10,136 nt of DNA from Pseudomonadota bacterium (lineage in GTDB: Bacteria; Pseudomonadota; Gammaproteobacteria; Burkholderiales; Rhodocyclaceae), in assembly GCA_030917225.1 (NCBI GenBank), contig JAUPVD010000091.1, positions 1-10,136 on the forward strand, written 5' to 3'. Of this stretch, positions 6,936 through 10,136 are shown piece after piece. The notes under the pieces were generated by a model, which saw nothing but the letters and a program-made list of their open reading frames with translations, made no database searches and was not told where the DNA came from. Made by a program: the position numbers and the translations under genes. Numbering within the stretch: the first letter of the stretch is position 1; every line of letters starts with the position of its first letter.

Positions 6936-9696
6936 TATGCACCGGAAAGCTGGCCACTTCGGCCTGCGGCGCCAGTACCGGCAAATTCATCCTGAAGCGC
7001 ACACCCTTTCCGGGGGCTGTCGTCAGGCTGATACTGCCCGCCAGCGCCCCCGTGACCAGGTTGTGCACGATGTACAGGCCCAACCCGCTGCCCCCCTGGC
7101 CAAGACGGGTGGTGTAGAAAGGATCGAAGGCCTTGGCCGCCGCTTTCTCGTCCATGCCGATACCGTTGTCCGTGTAGTCGATGAACACCCGGTCGCCCTC
7201 CAGGTGGGCGGCAATCATCATCGCACCATCCTCGCGGCCGGCCAGACCGTGGATCAGCGAGTTGAGCACGAAATTCGTCAGCACCTGTTCCAGAGGACCG
7301 GGGTAGCTGTCGATCAGCAAGCCCTCGGCAACCTCGACCTGCATCCGGTGGGGCTGCTTCCTCAGCTTCGGTTGCAAGGTGGTCAGCACCTCATCGATCA
7401 CCTGCCGGAGGTCGAAGCGACGCCGGCGCATGCTGGTCTGGTCCACCGCCACCTGCTTGAAGTTGCCGATCAGCTGCGCCGCACGCTCCAGGTTCCGCTC
7501 CAGCAGCATCGTTGCGTCATCGCTGGCGGTCAGCAGACCTTCCAGCGTCGAGCGGCGCAAGCCGGTGGCCATCTCCTTGCGGAACTCGCGCACATGGTCG
7601 TGCAGCGTCGAAGCAACCGTGCGCGCATTGCCCAGCGGCGTATTCAATTCGTGGGCAACACCCGCGACCAGGCTACCCAGCGAGGCTAGCTTTTCTGACT
7701 GCGCAATCTGTTTCATGGCCCGGCGCAGATCTTCATTGGCGCCGGAAAGTTCCGCCGTGCGCGTTGCCACCCGCTGTTCAAGCTCTTCGTTAAGGGCGCG
7801 CAGCGCCGACTCTGCCTCGACACGACCGGAAATATTCTCAACGATGGCGATGGCGCCAAATACGGCTCCCGCCTCATCGAACAGCGGTGCCGTGCGCAGA
7901 TCCACCCAGATCGACTGCGATGATGTGGTCGCTGTATATGGTCCCTCGTAATGGCCATTGCGCCCGGCCAACGCCTCCCCGCAGGCCTGTAGCGGCGAAG
8001 GATCGTTGAGCGTCTGGATATCGAGGCCAACCACGCGTTCTATGGTCGTACCGAGGATTTCGGCAAAACGCTCGTTACAGAAAGTGATCACCCAGTCGGT
8101 ACCGAAGTTCACGATACCCACCGGTGAATTGCGCAGGATCAGCGCATAGCGCTCCTCGCTGGAGCGCAACGCCGCCTCGGCCTCCTTGCGTGAAGAGATG
8201 TCGCGCACCGCCGCGATCAGGCGCAGTTGCCCGGAAATCTCGGCACGCCGAAGCGCCACCTCGACCCAGAACAACGATCCGTTGGCCCGGCGCGCGTGCC
8301 ATTCGAACAATTGCGGGCCTTCGTTGAGCGCCCGCAGCAGCCACTGTCGCGAGTTTTCCGGCGAATAGGGCGGCGAGCCCTCGCTCAACTGCGCCACGGT
8401 CAGGCGTGCCAGTTCGTTGCGCGAATAACCGTACATGGCGGCAAAGCGGTCATTCACATCGAGCAGAGCGCCGTCCGGTGCATGGATGAAGATCGCCTCA
8501 TTGGTCGAATTGATCAGTTCGCGGTAGCTGCGCTCGCTGTCCGCCGCCAGCCGGCGCTCCTGCCGCGCCCGCTGGATCAGTGCCCAACCGAGAACGCTCA
8601 CGGCCAGCAGCGCGACCAGCAAACCGACAATCAACCAGAACTCGCGCGGGTGGGTTTCGTGCAGCGACAACGGCCGGCCACGCAACTCGCTGCCGTCAGG
8701 CAGCAAAGCGGGATCGATGCCGAAACGTTGCACCTGATCGTAATGGAAGACCGGATCGATCACGCCGCCAGCCATTGGCAAGCTGCGCGCTTCAACGCCA
8801 TCCAGCACACGCAACAAGGCCCTGGCTGCCAGTTCGCCCTGGCGTCGGCTGGACACCAGCAGCCCGCCGAGCACACCCGGCACCATCATCACGTCTTCCT
8901 TGACCAGCACCGGTACCGTCGCGGCCTCGGCCCAAAGCTTCGACGCCTGCTCGTGCGTATAGACGACACCGTCGCCATCGATATTGAAGGTGAGCAAAAT
9001 GATGCCCGCACCCGAATCCAGAGCGGCCAGCCGCGCCTGAATGTCGCGCGCCGGCATGCCCGACAGGAACTCGAAGGCCAGACCCGGAAACTGTAGTTCC
9101 AGCGTCTTCACCCGTGCCGCCTGGGCACGCCCGGTACGGCTGTGGTCATGAACGAAAACGACGCGTGACAATCCGGGCCGCAGCTTGCGCAGCAGGGTCA
9201 CATTGGCCGCGATATCAGCATCGTCGAACGAGCCGGTGATTGCCGGCAGCTTCTCCAGGTCTGCCTGACGCTGGCCGGTAACGCCGGAGAAAATGACCGG
9301 CAGCCCTTGCAGCGAGCCCCCCGGACGGCGCTCCGCCAGCACAAAATCCAGCGCATCGTCATCCTGCGCCACGACCGCTGCAAACGGCTGCCCGGCATAT
9401 TTGTAGGCCAGCATCCGGCGCCACGCCTCGGCATAGGTCGGCGTCAGCGGTACGCGCTTCGTATCCAGATACTCGACGAAAAGTTCCGGGGCCTTTGCAG
9501 CCCCACGCAGCCTCTCACGCAGGCCGTTCAGTTGTCCGTCGGTCCACGCCAGACCCGCGTGGTAGGAGGTCAGCACAAGAATCCTGGGCGGGATTTCCGC
9601 CGCCGTGGCTTGCCCAAACAGACCCAGACAAGCCAGCACGGATCCGATCAGCAGGCGAAGCAAGCGCGTTCGCAAGAAGCTTTCTGTTTTTTGCAT
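6925..9696 (-). CDS. Membrane sensor histidine kinase: periplasmic ABC-type binding domain, TM, two PAS, HK core
   Basis: This 923-residue hybrid sensor has a signal/anchor segment (about 8-33). A periplasmic domain (about 36-320) resembles ABC-transporter substrate-binding proteins; the opening PPRILVLTSYHAGLAWTDGQ and the segment VVFVHDHSRTGR near 180 suggest a type-I periplasmic-binding fold. One clear membrane helix follows (about 353-374), then PAS 1 (about 388-505, ending AAVRDISSRKEAE), PAS 2 (about 515-628, ending IVENISGRVEAE) and a coiled coil (630-668). The kinase core has the H-box GVAHELNTPLGN with His682, the N-box LTNFVLNSLIHG (Asn808, Asn812), G1 DNGIGMD (843-849), the F-box FDPFYTTR (857-864) and G2 GGSGLGLYIV (868-877). 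All key residues are present. There is no receiver domain and no adjacent response regulator in view, so its partner is unknown, as is its ligand. ATG 9696 has no Shine-Dalgarno but gives a sensible signal sequence. It is divergent from the symporter gene. Confidence 0.93.
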   Translation of the reverse strand: MQKTESFLRTRLLRLLIGSVLACLGLFGQATAAEIPPRILVLTSYHAGLAWTDGQLNGLRERLRGAAKAPELFVEYLDTKRVPLTPTYAEAWRRMLAYKYAGQPFAAVVAQDDDALDFVLAERRPGGSLQGLPVIFSGVTGQRQADLEKLPAITGSFDDADIAANVTLLRKLRPGLSRVVFVHDHSRTGRAQAARVKTLELQFPGLAFEFLSGMPARDIQARLAALDSGAGIILLTFNIDGDGVVYTHEQASKLWAEAATVPVLVKEDVMMVPGVLGGLLVSSRRQGELAARALLRVLDGVEARSLPMAGGVIDPVFHYDQVQRFGIDPALLPDGSELRGRPLSLHETHPREFWLIVGLLVALLAVSVLGWALIQRARQERRLAADSERSYRELINSTNEAIFIHAPDGALLDVNDRFAAMYGYSRNELARLTVAQLSEGSPPYSPENSRQWLLRALNEGPQLFEWHARRANGSLFWVEVALRRAEISGQLRLIAAVRDISSRKEAEAALRSSEERYALILRNSPVGIVNFGTDWVITFCNERFAEILGTTIERVVGLDIQTLNDPSPLQACGEALAGRNGHYEGPYTATTSSQSIWVDLRTAPLFDEAGAVFGAIAIVENISGRVEAESALRALNEELEQRVATRTAELSGANEDLRRAMKQIAQSEKLASLGSLVAGVAHELNTPLGNARTVASTLHDHVREFRKEMATGLRRSTLEGLLTASDDATMLLERNLERAAQLIGNFKQVAVDQTSMRRRRFDLRQVIDEVLTTLQPKLRKQPHRMQVEVAEGLLIDSYPGPLEQVLTNFVLNSLIHGLAGREDGAMMIAAHLEGDRVFIDYTDNGIGMDEKAAAKAFDPFYTTRLGQGGSGLGLYIVHNLVTGALAGSISLTTAPGKGVRFRMNLPVLAPQAEVASFPVHTAQ

Positions 9697-9760
9697 GCCG
9701 GCAAGAATACGCGAAGCACCACCTGAATCGTCAAGAAAGCGTTACGGAATAGAGGCTTGG

Positions 9761-9770
9761 TTACATGTAA
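9761..9770. promoter_or_regulatory. Palindrome TTACATGTAA, possible operator
   Basis: TTACATGTAA is a perfect 10-bp palindrome that ends 5 bp upstream of the symporter TATAAT box, that is, inside the -35/-10 spacer. A dimeric regulator bound there would be expected to block RNA polymerase. No regulator gene is present in the window to pair with it. Confidence 0.45.
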
Positions 9771-9775
9771 AACGC

Positions 9776-9781
9776 TATAAT
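9776..9781 (+). promoter_or_regulatory. Putative -10 box of the symporter promoter
   Basis: TATAAT lies 73 bp upstream of the symporter ATG. The predicted start near 9788 leaves a leader of about 67 nt. The missing -35 consensus may mean weak or activator-dependent transcription. Confidence 0.5.
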
Positions 9782-9785
9782 CGCC

Positions 9786-9800
9786 CCCGTTCGAAACGGG
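9786..9800 (+). promoter_or_regulatory. Hairpin/palindrome at the predicted symporter transcription start
   Basis: CCCGTT (9786-9791), CGA loop (9792-9794) and AACGGG (9795-9800) form a perfect 6-bp inverted repeat directly after the TATAAT box. It would either be the first hairpin of the mRNA, which could protect the 5' end, or a second operator at the start point. Confidence 0.45.
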
Positions 9801-9837
9801 TAGCAGGCATCGTTCGCCGACCCGCAGCCTGTCATCC

Positions 9838-9844
9838 AGGGGAG
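9838..9844 (+). promoter_or_regulatory. Shine-Dalgarno of the symporter gene
   Basis: AGGGGAG ends 10 nt before ATG 9855, slightly far but usable. It supports this ATG as the start over any in-frame codon further in. Confidence 0.5.
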
Positions 9845-9854
9845 CCACCAGGCC

Positions 9855-10136
9855 ATGCTGATCTGGTTCGTAGTGATCTATCTGATGGTGTCGATCGGCA
9901 TCGGCCTCTATGCCGCGAGGCGCGTGCACAACGTCAAGGACTTCGCCGTCGCCGGCCGCCACCTGCCGCTGCCGGTGGTTACCGCCACCGTCTTCGCCAC
10001 CTGGTTCGGCGCCGAGGCCGTCTTCGGCGTCTCCGCCACCTTCGTCAAGGAAGGCCTCTCCGGCGTCGTTGCCGATCCCTTCGGCTCGTCGATGTGCCTG
10101 ATCATCGCCGGCTTCTTCTTTGCCAAAAAACTCTAC
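9855..10136 (+). CDS. Sodium:solute symporter (SSF family), N-terminal 94 residues, cut by window edge
   Basis: This is the start of a polytopic inner-membrane protein of the solute:sodium symporter family (TC 2.A.21), which drives uptake of small organic solutes with Na+. The first membrane helix is LIWFVVIYLMVSIGIGLYAA (2-21). Next is the cytosolic loop VKDFAVAGRHLPL (27-39), whose D-F-x-x-A-G-R pattern is a hallmark of SSF N-termini. A second helical stretch includes ATVFATWFGAEAVFGVSA (44-61), then the GLSGVVADPFGSSM turn and a third helix (about 80-90, LIIAGFFFA). Substrate cannot be read from this fragment; carboxylates, amino acids or choline-like compounds are all possible in the family. 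It is the divergent neighbour of the sensor kinase. Confidence 0.9.
   Translation, partial: MLIWFVVIYLMVSIGIGLYAARRVHNVKDFAVAGRHLPLPVVTATVFATWFGAEAVFGVSATFVKEGLSGVVADPFGSSMCLIIAGFFFAKKLY

Larger units (their letters stand above)
9697..9854. promoter_or_regulatory. Divergent regulatory region between sensor kinase and symporter genes
   Basis: This 158-bp region is more AT-rich than the flanking genes in its middle part. For the plus strand there is a perfect TATAAT (9776-9781), without a clear -35 at 16-18 bp. For the minus strand a possible -35 TTGACG (9734-9729) is followed after 19 bp by TATTCT (9709-9704), a weak pair that would give an almost leaderless kinase mRNA. AGCGTT (9738-9743) and AACGCT (9771-9776) are a further distant inverted pair. 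Two palindromes are listed separately. Confidence 0.5.

Noticed and set aside
8227..9096. Open frame of 289 codons on the plus strand, opposite the sensor kinase
   Set aside because: The kinase frame carries a continuous, domain-complete protein; the opposite frame has Arg/His/Gln-rich text typical of shadow frames.

Overview
This window is a GC-rich stretch of bacterial chromosome. It most likely comes from a betaproteobacterium of the Rhodocyclales (Dechloromonas/Azonexus-like). The evidence is the style of the proteins: a SPOR protein and DsbA directly downstream of argS, a Pseudomonas PA3286-type ketoacyl synthase, UbiB for ubiquinone, and a sensor kinase with a periplasmic binding domain. 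The taxonomic call is an inference from recalled homologues, not a search. I see no insertion sequence, prophage, CRISPR array, tRNA or rRNA. Apart from regulatory details, the region reads as ordinary housekeeping chromosome.

Left block, minus strand (3577 down to 1): argS (arginyl-tRNA synthetase), a membrane-anchored SPOR-domain protein, a periplasmic DsbA-type thiol:disulfide oxidoreductase, and the first 151 codons of a short-chain dehydrogenase/reductase that runs off the left edge. The gaps are 57, 11 and 2 bp, so this looks like one transcription unit. It starts from a perfect TATAAT box just upstream of argS. The dsbA Shine-Dalgarno overlaps the stop codon of the SPOR gene. A strong intrinsic-terminator-like hairpin lies not after dsbA but inside codons 9-18 of the SDR gene.

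Middle block, plus strand (3778 to 6887): a small conserved-looking 86-residue protein of unknown function with a very good ribosome binding site, then ubiB (aerobic ubiquinone synthesis, ABC1/ADCK atypical kinase family), then a beta-ketoacyl-ACP synthase III-like enzyme with an intact Cys-His-Asn triad. The intergenic space between argS and the small gene holds the argS promoter and an imperfect inverted repeat.

Right block: a 923-residue sensor histidine kinase on the minus strand, convergent with the ketoacyl synthase. It has a signal sequence, a periplasmic ABC-type binding domain, one membrane helix, two PAS domains and an HK core, and no response regulator is visible beside it. A 158-bp intergenic region separates it from a divergent Na+/solute symporter (SSF family) gene that runs off the right edge. 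That region has a TATAAT box with two palindromes around it. A functional link between kinase and transporter is possible but unproven.

The most interesting observations are the terminator embedded in the SDR coding start (possible translation-dependent read-through), the operator-like palindromes at the symporter promoter, and the orphan multi-domain sensor kinase. I found no convincing evidence of an undescribed multi-gene system.
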